This document shows positions 1 through 9,210 of a stretch of DNA of 64,000 nt, in pieces. The position numbers were made by a program, and so were the translations under genes. The DNA is from Wurfbainia villosa (lineage: Eukaryota > Streptophyta > Magnoliopsida > Zingiberales > Zingiberaceae). The stretch is from positions 25,561,255 to 25,625,254 of the forward strand of contig CM046008.1 of NCBI GenBank assembly GCA_025175895.1, in the 5' to 3' direction. Each line of letters opens with the position of its first letter. Within the stretch, counting starts at the first letter, position 1. The notes below the pieces were generated by a model, which was given only the letters and a program-made list of their open reading frames with translations, was not told the origin of the DNA and ran no database searches.

Positions 1-130
1 GACATAATCATAAGAATTCTTAAACTTGAAAATAAGCATTCACAATTTCATAAATCCTAAACATGCATCAAGGACATAATCATAAGCATTCTTAAACTTG
101 AACATAAGCATTCATAATTTCATACAAATC
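1..130. repeat. 72-bp tandem repeat (edge of array, LTR-A)
   Basis: About two units are visible with a 72-bp period, keyed on GGACATAATCATAAG. The same array has about seven units in LTR-B, so most of it lies left of the window. Confidence 0.85.
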
Positions 131-408
131 CTTTCTTTTCAAAACATATACATATAGGTACTTCAACATAATCATAACTTGAATGAGGGGCCCCAGGTTA
201 AGTACCACATAATACGCGTTCCCTAATAGGCTGGGGTAGCGAGCCACCAGACCTACTAGAGCAAGACCTCTTACATCTTACCAGGGCAAGACCTCTTACG
301 TCTTCTTATGTCCCTTTGGATTTGATTAACGACCACCTAACAGGTCGGGTACATAACCTCTTACAAAGTAAAATACTTAATTCCTTTCTTTCTTGTCATA
401 TCATAAAG

Positions 409-565
409 AATGCTCTTAATCCCCAACATAAAAAGGGAAGCATCTCCGTCTTATCTTATCATAAGGAGAGCTCTTAATCCCTACTTAAAAAGGAAAGCAT
501 CTCTGTCTTATCTTATCATAAGGAGAGCTCTTAATCCCAATATAAAGAGGGGAAGCATCTTTTTA
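409..565. repeat. 58-bp tandem repeat, about three units (LTR-A)
   Basis: CTCTTAATCC recurs at 413, 471 and 529, each followed by an A-rich stretch and AAGCATCT. The array is repeated in LTR-B near 8067-8220 and LTR-C near 15687-15840. Confidence 0.8.
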
Positions 566-609
566 GACATGTCATAGCATATATGCATTCATAACTTAAG
601 AATACCCTA

Positions 610-1170
610 AAGGGGTCTTAAAGCATAATCATGTTCATCACATAAGCATATTTCATGGCATATTAAAATCATCAACTTGTTCATCACATTGGAATATTTC
701 ATGGCATATTAAATCATAAACATATTCATCACATAGGCATAATTCATGACATATTAAAATCATAGACATGTTCATCACATAGGCATATTAAAATCAGAAA
801 CATTGTCATCACATAGGCATAATCCATGGCATATTAAAATCATAAACATATTCATCACATAGGCATAATTCATGACATATTAAAATCATAGACATGTTCA
901 TCACATAGGCATATTAAAATCAGAAACATGGTCATCACATAGGCATAATCCATGGCATATTAAAATCATAAACATATTCATCACATAGGCATAATTTATG
1001 ACATATTAAAATCATAGACATGTTCATCACATAGGCATATTAAAATCAGAAAAATGGTCATCACATAGGCATAATTCATGGTATATTAAAATCATAAACA
1101 TGTTCATCGCATAGGCATATTTCATGACATAAGAAAATCATAAACATGTTCATCACATAGGCATACAACA
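610..1170. repeat. 126-bp higher-order tandem repeat (LTR-A)
   Basis: The 126-bp unit consists of three related sub-units of about 42 bp built around CATCACATAGGCATA. The phrase AATCCATGGCATATT recurs at 126-bp spacing (about 821 and 947). It is non-coding and very AT-rich. Confidence 0.85.
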
Positions 1171-1184
1171 TATCCTAATTTCCT

Positions 1185-1547
1185 AAGGGGTGTTTTCATG
1201 CAACCCTAGCCCTAAAACCATTGTTGGCCGAAACTTGGAGGGTACCAAAATTTTATTTTTGGTTACATAAATTCATACATGAAGGCATACCACATAACAT
1301 AACTTAATAAGGGGTGTTTTCATGAAACCCTAGCCCTAAAACCAATGTTGGCCGAAACTTGTAGGGTACCAAAATTTTATTTTTGGTTACATAAATTCAC
1401 ACATGAAGGCATACAACATAACATAACTTCATAAGGGGTGTTTTCATGAAACCCTAGCCCTAAAACCTTGGTTCGCCGAAACATGTAGGGGCACAAAGCT
1501 AGGGTTTTTGTCACCTAAAAATTTCTACATGAAGCATACAACCTATA
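1185..1547. repeat. 124-bp tandem repeat, first part (LTR-A)
   Basis: AAGGGGTGTTTTCATG recurs at 1185, 1309 and 1433. Each unit contains ACCCTAGCCC and TTGGCCGAAAC. The array is interrupted at 1552/1553 by the solo LTR and continues after 3951 with diverged units of about 125 bp. Confidence 0.85.
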
Positions 1548-2479
1548 AAAATTGTTGGGATGTATACTGAAAGCCTAGCTCTTTTGTATGAACATCTTTA
1601 TTTTGAAATAAGAATCACATGATCATTATTTTCATATTTTTATAGTTATGCAAAATTGTCTAATATTTTACATTGTAGATAACATGGTGCTTGGTGTGGC
1701 ACAGAAGATCATAATATCAGTCCCTTATAGAATATAAGTAGAGGCTCACAACCAAGATGGTTTTGGACAAACCATTGGCATGGTTGTAGTGTAGCTTGGT
1801 ATTGTTTTATCTTGAACATAGAGTTACACTAGTACACCTCGGTGTATTGAGCAGGACCGATATAGAGGTGATTCAATTTATTGCTGACTACATAATTGAA
1901 TCGGACCTCGGATATTATGTTGTACATGCTCTTAATCCCGATATAATAACGGGCACATGTACTTAGTATTTATTTCTTTGATTTACCAAAGGATGAGATT
2001 TAGATGGATTAAATCAATATGCCCGGTAAGTTGGGAAATGATATTATTTACATGGTGTGTCGTTGATTATAGGAAGAAACCGTGTCCTATATATTAGGTT
2101 GATGATGTCCCCTTGAGGAACTCATAAGGTTCATCATGTAAACCTTACAGGTTGACTTAGTCAACATGATGATAAGGTTGAGTGGTACTACTCGAGGAGT
2201 TAGATGTTAATTGATTGATGGTCAGTAAATCAATCAATTGACGAACATTCGTTATCTTAAACACGGGGAGATGGATATACAAATAATATATGGAGCCCAT
2301 ATTAATTTATGGGGGTTGGTGATGTAATTTAATGATGATCCTCTAGTGGAATGGAACATCATTGATGGATCAAGTTTGTGTGGTTCCGATCCATCGGGTG
2401 GCCAAGATCCAACTCCTCCTCATAGTCCCTATTGTAGCCTATTTACACCTCATGAAGTCTAGATCAAATGATGGAAAAC

Positions 2480-2735
2480 AAATCTCTTGATCCGACAGTT
2501 GGGATTAAATCCCTAGAACCGACGGTGGAGATTAAATCTCTAGATCCGACGGTTGGGATTAAAACCCTAGAACCGATGGTGGAGATTAAATCTCTAGATC
2601 CGATGGTTGGGATTAAAACCCTAGAACCGACGGTTGAGATTAAATCTCTAGATCCGACGGTTGAGATTAAATCTCTAGATCCGACGGTTGAGATTAAATC
2701 TCTAGAACCAATGGAGGAGATTAAACCAAGGCCTA
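2480..2735. repeat. 27-bp minisatellite inside the solo LTR
   Basis: About nine to ten units of a 27-bp sequence containing ATTAAATCTCTAGATCCGAC occur head to tail. Because 27 is a multiple of 3, both strands stay open here and give repetitive peptides. The same motif is present in only about three or four units in the LTRs of H and is missing from G. Confidence 0.85.
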
Positions 2736-2743
2736 AACCTAAC

Positions 2744-2754
2744 TCTATATATAT
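2744..2754 (+). promoter_or_regulatory. Possible TATA box of the solo LTR
   Basis: TATATATATGG lies after the minisatellite and before a G-rich and purine-rich stretch, where the U3/R boundary would be expected. A TATA box (CTATAAAAGGAGC) lies at the equivalent place in H. Position and composition are the only support. Confidence 0.4.
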
Positions 2755-3951
2755 GGGCTTAGGCTTGGGCGGCAAAGAAAAAGAGAATGGAAAAACCTAA
2801 TTGAGACAAGGTAGCTTGGGCGGCAAGAAATAGGAGGAGGTTAGGGCTGGTTTGGTTCATTGTGTTGGGCAGCAACAAGAAGAACAAGCTTCTTCTTCTT
2901 CTTCCCAATGATGGCCGACAACCCTTTTCTCCTCTTTCCTCCTTGGTTTGGTCGGCGCCCAAGCTTCTCCCTTCCTTCTATGGCTTAGGTTGGAAGGCAT
3001 TAGGATAGCTTCCCTTGGGCGGCAATCAAGTCCTAGTTGGGATAGGATTGGGGTTGGGCGGCTAGGGTTAGAGTTTTGGGATTAGGGTGGGCGGCAACAA
3101 GAAGATGAAGATCCTTTTCTTCTTCCTTCTAAGTGTTGGCCGGCCACTATCCTTGTTCCCTCTACCTTGGCCGGAGCTCAACCTATTCTCCTTCCCTTCA
3201 TCCTTGGCCGAAAATTAGGAGAGCTTTGTCTAGGGTTTGGGTGGCAACAAGGAGGAGGATTGTTTTCCTTTCCTTTCTCCAAGTGTTGGCCGGCGCCCAT
3301 ACCCTTGGTGTTTCTCTTTTGGTTGGTTTCCATACTCCATTATATCTTCCTTGGCCGGCGGCAACATCGAGTTTATTGACTTGGTGGCCGGTTCTAGAAA
3401 GGAAGATGAGTTTTGTTTTAGGATCTTTCTTTGTTCCTAGTGAACAAGGAAAGGAAGATTGGTGATCTAGGAGGCTTCAACTTTTGGTAGATCGTCGCCC
3501 ACACGACGTCCAAAAGGAGGGAGGACATACAATAGAAGATCAAGAGGTATAACAAGAGGTGTAATCTTGTTTATTTTGATTAATGTTCTTTTGTATTATG
3601 TTTATAATTGCTTTACAATTATATGCATGTTTTGTGTGGATGCTTACTTTATGTATGTGTTGATTATACTAGTTTACATTTGTATGTATTTGTATAATCA
3701 TGGACCCCGAAGATAAACACAAAAACCAGCGATCCATCCGTCGTCTCTTCCACGGCTAACCGACTAGAAGAGTTGTGTCGCTTGAACAACTAGTTTGTTC
3801 AAGCGATCGCTCAAGTCGTTAGCACGATGACGAATTGGTTGTGCTTAGGAAACTCATCCCATCCGGATTAGTTTTCATTTGTTAAAAATTTTAATCCGGG
3901 GATATGGGAGCCGATGAGCATTCCGAGGAATAGCACGATTGCAACAAAAAT

Positions 3952-4260
3952 TTTCTTAGAAGCATTTTCATGCAACCCTAGCCCAAAAACCTTGGTTGGC
4001 CGAAACATGTAGGGGCACAAAGCTTGGGTTTTTGTCACCTAAAAATTCCTACATGAAGCATACAACCTATAAAAATTCCCTTAGAAGCATTTTCATGCAA
4101 CCCTAGCCCAAAAACCTTGGTTGGCCGAAACTTGTAGGGGCACAAAGCTTGGATTTTTGTCACCTAAAAATTCCTACATGAAGCATACAACCTATCAAAA
4201 TTTCCTTAGAAGCATTTTCTTGCAACCCTAGCCCAAAAACCTTGGTTGGCCGAAACTTGT
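3952..4260. repeat. About 125-bp tandem repeat, second part (LTR-A)
   Basis: CTTAGAAGCATTTTC recurs at about 3955, 4080 and 4205. Each unit has ACCCTAGCCC, TTGGTTGGCCGAAAC and, in the first two, a GGGCACAAAGC core. These are diverged members of the family at 1185-1547. Confidence 0.85.
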
Positions 4261-4588
4261 AGGGTATCAAGCATCATATTCTTTCATGTATCATGTCCTA
4301 CAAAAACAAATATACTGCAGGTGAGGGAATCTTACTTCCTTCGCTTGGCTTTTAATTTGAAGATGACCTAATGGAAGCCAAACCTAGCCTTCTTCTTGCT
4401 TGGATGAATTTCAGAAAATGGAAAGGGAGAAGGTAGGTTTCGGTGAGGAGGAAGAAGAGAAGAGGGAGAAGTGGAGAAGTGGCCTTTCTCTTGTCCCTTC
4501 ATTCCCTATTTATTCTCTTGAAGTGTCCCTTAGCCTCCCTTACCCTTAACTAACATTTCCCTTATTCTTCTACTAATAACATCTCATT

Positions 4589-4665
4589 GGGCTTCTGGTT
4601 AGTGGATGCATCTATAGGGCTTCGCTATCTCTAGAGGTTTGGGGTTCAATTCCTAGGCCTTGCAT
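4589..4665 (+). other. tRNA-like module 1 with exact pol III B-box (LTR-A)
   Basis: A B-box GGTTCAATTCC sits at 4643-4653 and an A-box-like TGGTTAGTGGATG lies about 45 bp upstream. No full cloverleaf can be folded by eye, so it is not called a tRNA gene. It could be a SINE head or a chance pol III-like promoter. It is kept in LTR-B and lies in a deleted segment of LTR-C. Confidence 0.45.
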
Positions 4666-4970
4666 CCTTTTTGGCTCATTTTCTTTTATTTTTGAAAGAG
4701 CCCACATAAAGCCCATTATAATCATACAAAAATTATTATAAAATTTCTAGAGCTTGGGATGAAAAGGGAGGAAAGGGAAATGGGGAATTCGGCCAAGGAT
4801 GAGAATGAAGAAGGAAAGTGGGGTTTTACTTCCTCTCTTTTCTTAATTCTCCTCTTTAATACCTAGGGAATGAACACTCTCCATCCTTTCATGGGAGGGG
4901 ATGAACCAACTCCTCATCTTCCCATCTATATTCTTTGTATATTCTTTATATATCTTATCCATGAATTATC

Positions 4971-5035
4971 CTAGGGTCTAGTGGTGTCAAGGCTACCTCC
5001 CTATTAGGAGGTTCATGGTTCAAATCCTACCTATA
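4971..5035 (+). other. tRNA-like module 2 with exact pol III B-box (LTR-A)
   Basis: An A-box-like TCTAGTGGTGT at 4977 is followed by a perfect 5-bp stem CCTCC/GGAGG around the 7-nt loop CTATTAG, resembling an anticodon arm. A B-box GGTTCAAATCC follows at 5017-5027. The T stem is poor and the acceptor stem is not convincing, so this is a tRNA-derived or tRNA-like sequence. It is present in all three LTRs. Confidence 0.5.
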
Positions 5036-5168
5036 ACCATCGTTTATTTTATTTTATTCTAAACCTTTTATGGCCTTAAAACCTATATAATTACTTGGCA
5101 TAGTTTAGAATTTTACGGGTGTTACAATCCTTCATACCTATAAAAGTTTCATCCTCGAAACTTAGAAC

Positions 5169-5430
5169 AACTCCGGATACTTTTATTTCATGTCATCCTC
5201 GCGTTCCTAAGTTGCTTCTTCAAACTTTTTATTTTGCCATATGACTTTCACTAAGGGTACTTCTTTGGTTCTCTATTTCTCGATTTCTCGATTTATTATC
5301 TGAATAGATTGACTTTCACAACTTAAATCTTCTTGAACTTGTACCGTTTGTGGCTCGATCACATGGTCTTACGGACTCTATGCAATCTGATCACCTCCTC
5401 AACATACAACTGAGCTAGTTGTTCCATTGA
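5169..5430 (-). pseudogene. Integrase scrap and chromodomain remnant of Ty3/gypsy chromovirus
   Basis: From 5430 downwards the minus strand reads an integrase-like LAQLYVEEVIRLH. After a frame change (5360-5169) it reads EVPLVKVIWQNK and EEAT.EREDDM..KYPELF, where dots mark stops. The PLVKV.W...EEATWE.E..M...YP.LF pattern is the usual chromodomain at the end of Tekay-like integrases, which in known chromoviruses helps target heterochromatin. Stops replace the Trp of EEATWE and other positions, so it is a broken remnant. It lies directly before the LTR, as expected for the pol C-terminus. Confidence 0.75.
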
Positions 5431-5455
5431 GTATGATACTTGATTGCCAGAATTC

Positions 5456-5698
5456 ACATTTTGAGAATTTTGCATACAGTTGCTTTTTCTGAAGAATGTG
5501 CAACACCGTATTCAGGTGTTCGACGTGCTCTTCTTGGGTTCTCGATTATATCAGTATATCGTCGATGAAGACAATCACAAATTTGTCAAGAGATGTCGAG
5601 AAGACCCGATTCATCAGATCCATAAACCTTGCAGGTGCATTCGTCACTCTGAAAGGCGTAACTATGAACTCATAATGTCTGTATCTTGTTCGGAAAGC
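5456..5698 (-). pseudogene. Ty3/gypsy reverse transcriptase fragment
   Basis: The minus strand reads AFRTRYRHYEFIVTPF, then TNAPARFMDLMNRVF, KFVIVFIDDILI and LYAKFSKCEFW. This is the RT core of a Ty3/gypsy chromovirus with the catalytic F(I/V)DD motif present. A stop follows FIDDILI. Only about 80 residues remain of a domain normally near 200. It joins directly to a copia RT fragment at about 5699, which is not a normal arrangement. The same junction is present in the second copy near 13333. Confidence 0.85.
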
Positions 5699-5699
5699 C

Positions 5700-5955
5700 A
5701 TCTTCGGTCAGGTTTATCTAGGCTTTCGAATCATGGGGGTTGGCTAGCGTACACCTCTTCTTTAATAAGTCCATTTAAAAATGCTGACTTGACATCCATT
5801 TGACATAACTTAAATCCTCAATGTGCAGCGTAGGCTAACAACATTCAGTTGGATTCTAGTCTAGCTACGGAGGCATAGGTTTCATCGTAATCCAATCCTT
5901 TGACTTGACTAAAACCCTTGGCAACTAACCTTGCTTTATTTCTAACTACTGGTTT
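5700..5955 (-). pseudogene. Ty1/copia reverse transcriptase fragment fused into a gypsy element
   Basis: The minus strand reads VVRNKARLVAKGFSQ, LDYDETYASVARLES, then FKLCQMDVKSAFLNG and LIKEEVYASQPP. These are N-terminal Ty1/copia RT signatures (KARLVAKG, QMDVKSAFLNG, EEVY..QPPGF). Three in-frame stops interrupt it. The reading should continue into the copia LYGLKQAPRAW region, but at about 5699 it switches to gypsy RT. Copia and gypsy RTs are easily told apart by these motifs, so the chimera is seen directly. Template switching or nested insertion plus deletion would explain it. Confidence 0.85.
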
Positions 5956-6086
5956 CCTCGCTGGTTCATTAAAGCATTTATTACTTGTTGTTGTTTTGTG
6001 ACTTGACGTTGTAGCTCGGTAACCACATGCATCAAATCTGGTGGGGGTGCTGATTCCTTCCCTCTATTACTACGTCTCCCATCCAT
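5956..6086 (-). pseudogene. Short gag N-terminus of the chromovirus
   Basis: An ATG at 6086-6084 opens a reading of about 46 codons starting MDGRRSNRGKES, then PPPDLMHVVTELQRQV and a Gln-rich stretch, ending at a TAG. A basic start, a proline patch and a Gln-rich helix resemble the beginning of chromovirus Gag. The rest of gag, including the capsid domain and zinc knuckle, is missing, and copia RT sequence begins at the stop. The assignment rests on composition and position. Confidence 0.5.
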
Positions 6087-6240
6087 GTTATCTAAGTGAT
6101 AAATAAATAATTAAGGTATTATTATAATTTCTACTCATATACATGCATCTAAACATTTCCTTATCATGAACAAGGTAAGGTATCCTTTCTAGTTGTATTT
6201 CTAGGTTAGAAGCATGTTTCCATCATATAAAGTATGGTAA

Positions 6241-6475
6241 GGTATCATTACTATCTACGTCACAAGTGTGATTCCATTCTACTAAAACATGATGAGGTAT
6301 TATTTCTATCTAAGTCACAAGTGTGATTCCATTCTACTAAAACATGATGAGGTATTATTTCTATCTAAGTCACAAGTGTGATTCCATTCTACTAAAACAT
6401 GATGAGGTATTATTTCTATCTAAGTCACAAGTGTGATTCCATTCTACTAAAACATGATGAGATATTATTTCTATC
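6241..6475. repeat. 55-bp minisatellite in the leader, four units
   Basis: CACAAGTGTGATTCCATTC recurs at 6261, 6316, 6371 and 6426, a period of 55 bp. It lies between the primer site and the gag start on the minus strand. The same four units occur in internal region B (13879-14110). Confidence 0.9.
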
Positions 6476-6584
6476 TAGATAGAAGACATTCTTCATTATA
6501 AAAGAAATTTAGGTAGGCATAAAGTTACTTACTTGGAAACAACAGGATGGAGGCTTGATATGTGATAGTGGAAAGGTGAACCCC

Positions 6585-6597
6585 GCTCTGATACCAA
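6585..6597 (-). other. Primer-binding site, initiator Met tRNA type
   Basis: The minus strand reads TTGGTATCAGAGC, two to three bases inside LTR-B, matching the usual plant tRNA-iMet primer site. It fixes the orientation of the element. Confidence 0.8.
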
Positions 6598-7297
6598 CCT
6601 GTAACGCCCGCCCTTATCTGCTCTCAAGGCGGCGCTACTTTTTTTTTTATAACATAACATATATGGATCATTTCACCATTTACATACTTAAACATGTTAT
6701 CATGGCTTAAACCTTCTTTTATACATGCATCCCATATCATATTCATAATTAGCATGTTAACATATCTTATCTCATTTTATAACATGCATAACATAAAGAT
6801 TCATTCATGAGTTCTAACATATCAAACTTTCTTAAGTAATTGAACAGTATCATAACTAAGCAACATCCAACATGGTACTAATAAATCACAAGTCTTATAA
6901 GCGGAAGCAATGTCTTAAGTTATTCATTGAGCATATAAATATAGCGAGTAATAGGGTCTTTTTCCACCATGCCACTATCACACACACTTGGCCCCTCCTA
7001 CTACTTCCTCTAGTTCATGTTTCCTGTATCTGTAGTATATGGACAACATAAACTATAAGCATATAGCTTAGTAAGATTCTTGTCTACTCACAAAAGCCAC
7101 AACTTCATCAAACAATTAGAAGACATGAGCATACTAGCATAAGTATTTCATAACCACACTAATCATCAACATACCCACGTAATAAAACATAAGCATGGCA
7201 TGAGATTTACATAAGCATGCTAAACATAATTAAATCTAAGCATGGCATAAATTAAACATAAGCATTCATGACATCATCAATCCTAAACATGCATAAA

Positions 7298-7790
7298 GGA
7301 CATAATCATAAGCATTCTTAAACTTGAACATAAGCATTCATAATTTCATAAATCCTAATCATGCATCAAGGACATAATCATAAGCATTCTTAAACTTGAA
7401 CATAAGCATTCACAATTTCATAAATCCTAAACATGCATCAAGGACATAATCATAAGCATTCTTAAACTTGAACATAAGCATTCATAATTTCATAAATCCT
7501 AAACATGCATCAAGGACATAATCATAAGCATTCTTAAACTTGAACATAAGCATTCATAATTTCATAAATCCTAAACATGCATCAAGGACATAATCATAAG
7601 CATTCTTAAACTTGAACATAAGCATTCATAATTTCATAAATCCTAAACATGCATCAAGGACATAGTCATAAGCATTCTTAAACTTGAACATAAGCATTCA
7701 CAATTTCATAAATCCTAAACATGCATCAAGGACATAATCATAAGCATTCTTAAACTTGAACATAAGCATTCATAATTTCATACAAGTCCT
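7298..7790. repeat. 72-bp tandem array, about seven units (LTR-B)
   Basis: GGACATAATCATAAG (or ...TAGTC...) recurs at 7298, 7370, 7442, 7514, 7586, 7658 and 7730, an exact 72-bp period. Each unit holds two AAGCATTC phrases. Confidence 0.92.
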
Positions 7791-8066
7791 TTCTTTTCAA
7801 AACATATACATATAGGTACTTCAACATAATCATAACTTGAATGGGGGGCCCTAGGTTAAGTACCACATAATGCGCGTTCCCTAATAGGCTGGGGTAGCGA
7901 GCCACCAGACCTACTAGAGAAAGACCTCTTACATCTTACCAGGGCAAGACCTCTTACGTCTTCTTATGTCCCTTTGGATTTGATTAACGACCACCTAACG
8001 GGTCGGGTACTTAACCTCTTACAAAGTAAAATACTTAATTCCTTTCTTTCTTGTCATATCATAAAG

Positions 8067-8220
8067 AATGCTCTTAATCCCCAACATAAAAAGAGAAGCA
8101 TCTCCGTCTTATCTTATCATAAGGAGAGCTCTTAATCCCTACTTAAAAAGGGAAGCATCTCCATCTTATCTTATCATAAAGAGAGCTCTTAATCCCAATA
8201 AAAAGAAGGGAAGCATCTTT
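8067..8220. repeat. 58-bp tandem repeat (LTR-B)
   Basis: Three units keyed on CTCTTAATCC occur, matching 409-565 in LTR-A. Confidence 0.8.
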
Positions 8221-8284
8221 TTAGACATGTCATAGCATATATGCATTCATAACTTAAGAATACCCTAAAGGGGTCTTAAAGCAT

Positions 8285-8825
8285 AATCATGTTCATCACA
8301 TAAGCATATTTCATGGCATATTAAAATCATCAACTTGTTCATCACATAGGCATATTTCATGGCATATTAAATCATAAACATATTCATCACATAGGCATAA
8401 TTCATGACATATTAAAATCATAGACATGTTCATCACATAGGCATATTAAAATCAGAAACATGGTCATCACATAGGCATAATCCATGGCATATTAAAATCA
8501 TAAACATATTCATCACATAGGCATAATTCATGACATATTAAAATCATAGACATGTTAATCACATAGGCATATTAAAATCAGAAACATGGTCATCACATAG
8601 GCATAATCCATGGCATATTAAAATCATAAACATATTCATCACATAGGCATAATTCATGACATATTAAAATCATAGACATGTTCATCACATAGGCATATTA
8701 AAATCAGAAACATGGTCATCACATAGGCATAATTCGTGGTATATTAAAATCATAAACATGTTCATCGCATAGGCATATTTCATGACATAAGAAAATCATA
8801 AACATGTTCATCACATAGGCATACA
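8285..8825. repeat. 126-bp higher-order tandem repeat (LTR-B)
   Basis: TCCATGGCATATTAAAATC recurs at 8481 and 8607. The three-part unit is the same as in LTR-A. Confidence 0.85.
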
Positions 8826-8841
8826 ACATATCCTAATTTCC

Positions 8842-9205
8842 TAAGGGGTGTTTTCATGCAACCCTAGCCCTAAAACCATTGTTGGCCGAAACTTGGAGGG
8901 TACCAAAATTTTATTTTTGGTTACATAAATTCATACATGAAGGCATACCACATAACATAACTTCATAAGGGGTGTTTTCATGAAACCCTAGCCCGAAAAC
9001 CAATGTTGGCCGAAACTTGTAGGGTACCAAAATTTTATTTTTGGTTACATAAATTCACACATGAAGGCATACAACATAACATAACTTCATAAGGGGTGTT
9101 TTCATGAAACCCTAGCCATAAAACCTTGGTTCGCCGAAACATGTAGGGGCACAAAGCTAGGGTTTTTGTCACCTAAAAATTTCTACATGAAGCATACAAC
9201 CTATA
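8842..9205. repeat. 124-bp tandem repeat (LTR-B, first part)
   Basis: Three units keyed on AAGGGGTGTTTTCATG are interrupted by the solo LTR at 9211 and continue at 11584-11905 as ~125-bp units. Confidence 0.85.
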
Positions 9206-9210
9206 AAAAT

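Larger units (their letters stand above)
1553..3946 (+). mobile_element. Solo LTR of a Ty1/copia element (in LTR-A)
   Basis: The segment starts TGTTGGGATG, ends TTGCAACA, and is flanked by the 5-bp target duplication AAAAT at 1548-1552 and 3947-3951. It is 2394 bp with no internal coding region, so it is a solo LTR left by LTR-LTR recombination. Its first 900 bases match, in reverse orientation, the LTRs of elements H (22913-31972) and G (32431-34173). LTR-C of the array has the empty site near 16800, with one AAAAT. Open frames inside it are low-complexity and are not called genes. Confidence 0.9.
1..5126 (-). repeat. LTR-A of the chromovirus array (truncated by the window start)
   Basis: This is the 3'-most LTR of the array on the minus strand, lacking its outer end. 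It contains, left to right, the tail of a 72-bp array, a 58-bp array, a 126-bp array, about six 124/125-bp units split by a solo LTR, and two tRNA-like modules. It ends GGGTGTTACA at 5126, one base different from the other copies. Nothing in it looks like a gene. Confidence 0.8.
5127..6599 (-). mobile_element. Internal region A of the array (chimeric, non-autonomous)
   Basis: Only 1473 bp separate the LTRs, against several kilobases in an autonomous chromovirus. On the minus strand it holds the primer site (6597-6585), a 55-bp minisatellite leader, a gag start at 6086, then fragments of copia RT, gypsy RT, integrase and chromodomain, and finally the chromovirus 3' end reading into the LTR. 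All fragments run in the same direction but in different frames with stops, so it is not expected to make a working polyprotein. Confidence 0.8.

Noticed and set aside
1195..1520. Telomere-like text (CCCTAGCCCTAAAACC)
   Set aside because: It recurs only once per 124-bp unit and never as consecutive CCCTAAA repeats.
2464..2800. Overlapping open frames on both strands with EIKSLDPTV-like repeats (also at 10020-10457)
   Set aside because: They are the 27-bp minisatellite read in frame. Both strands are open because 27 is divisible by 3, and the block lies inside an LTR.
3133..3465. 110-codon open frame rich in Leu, Trp and Ser (also 10746-11097)
   Set aside because: It lies in the transcribed part of the solo LTR, with shorter rivals in all frames and no domain.
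4971..5035. True tRNA gene
   Set aside because: B-box and an anticodon-like arm are present, but the T stem and acceptor stem do not pair well. It is kept as a tRNA-like module only.
5480..5803. 107-codon plus-strand open frame (and 13150-13437)
   Set aside because: It is antisense to the copia/gypsy RT fragments, which show clear RT motifs on the minus strand.
7298..7790. CRISPR-like look of evenly spaced repeats
   Set aside because: The whole 72-bp unit is repeated with no unique spacers, and the sequence is a plant LTR.
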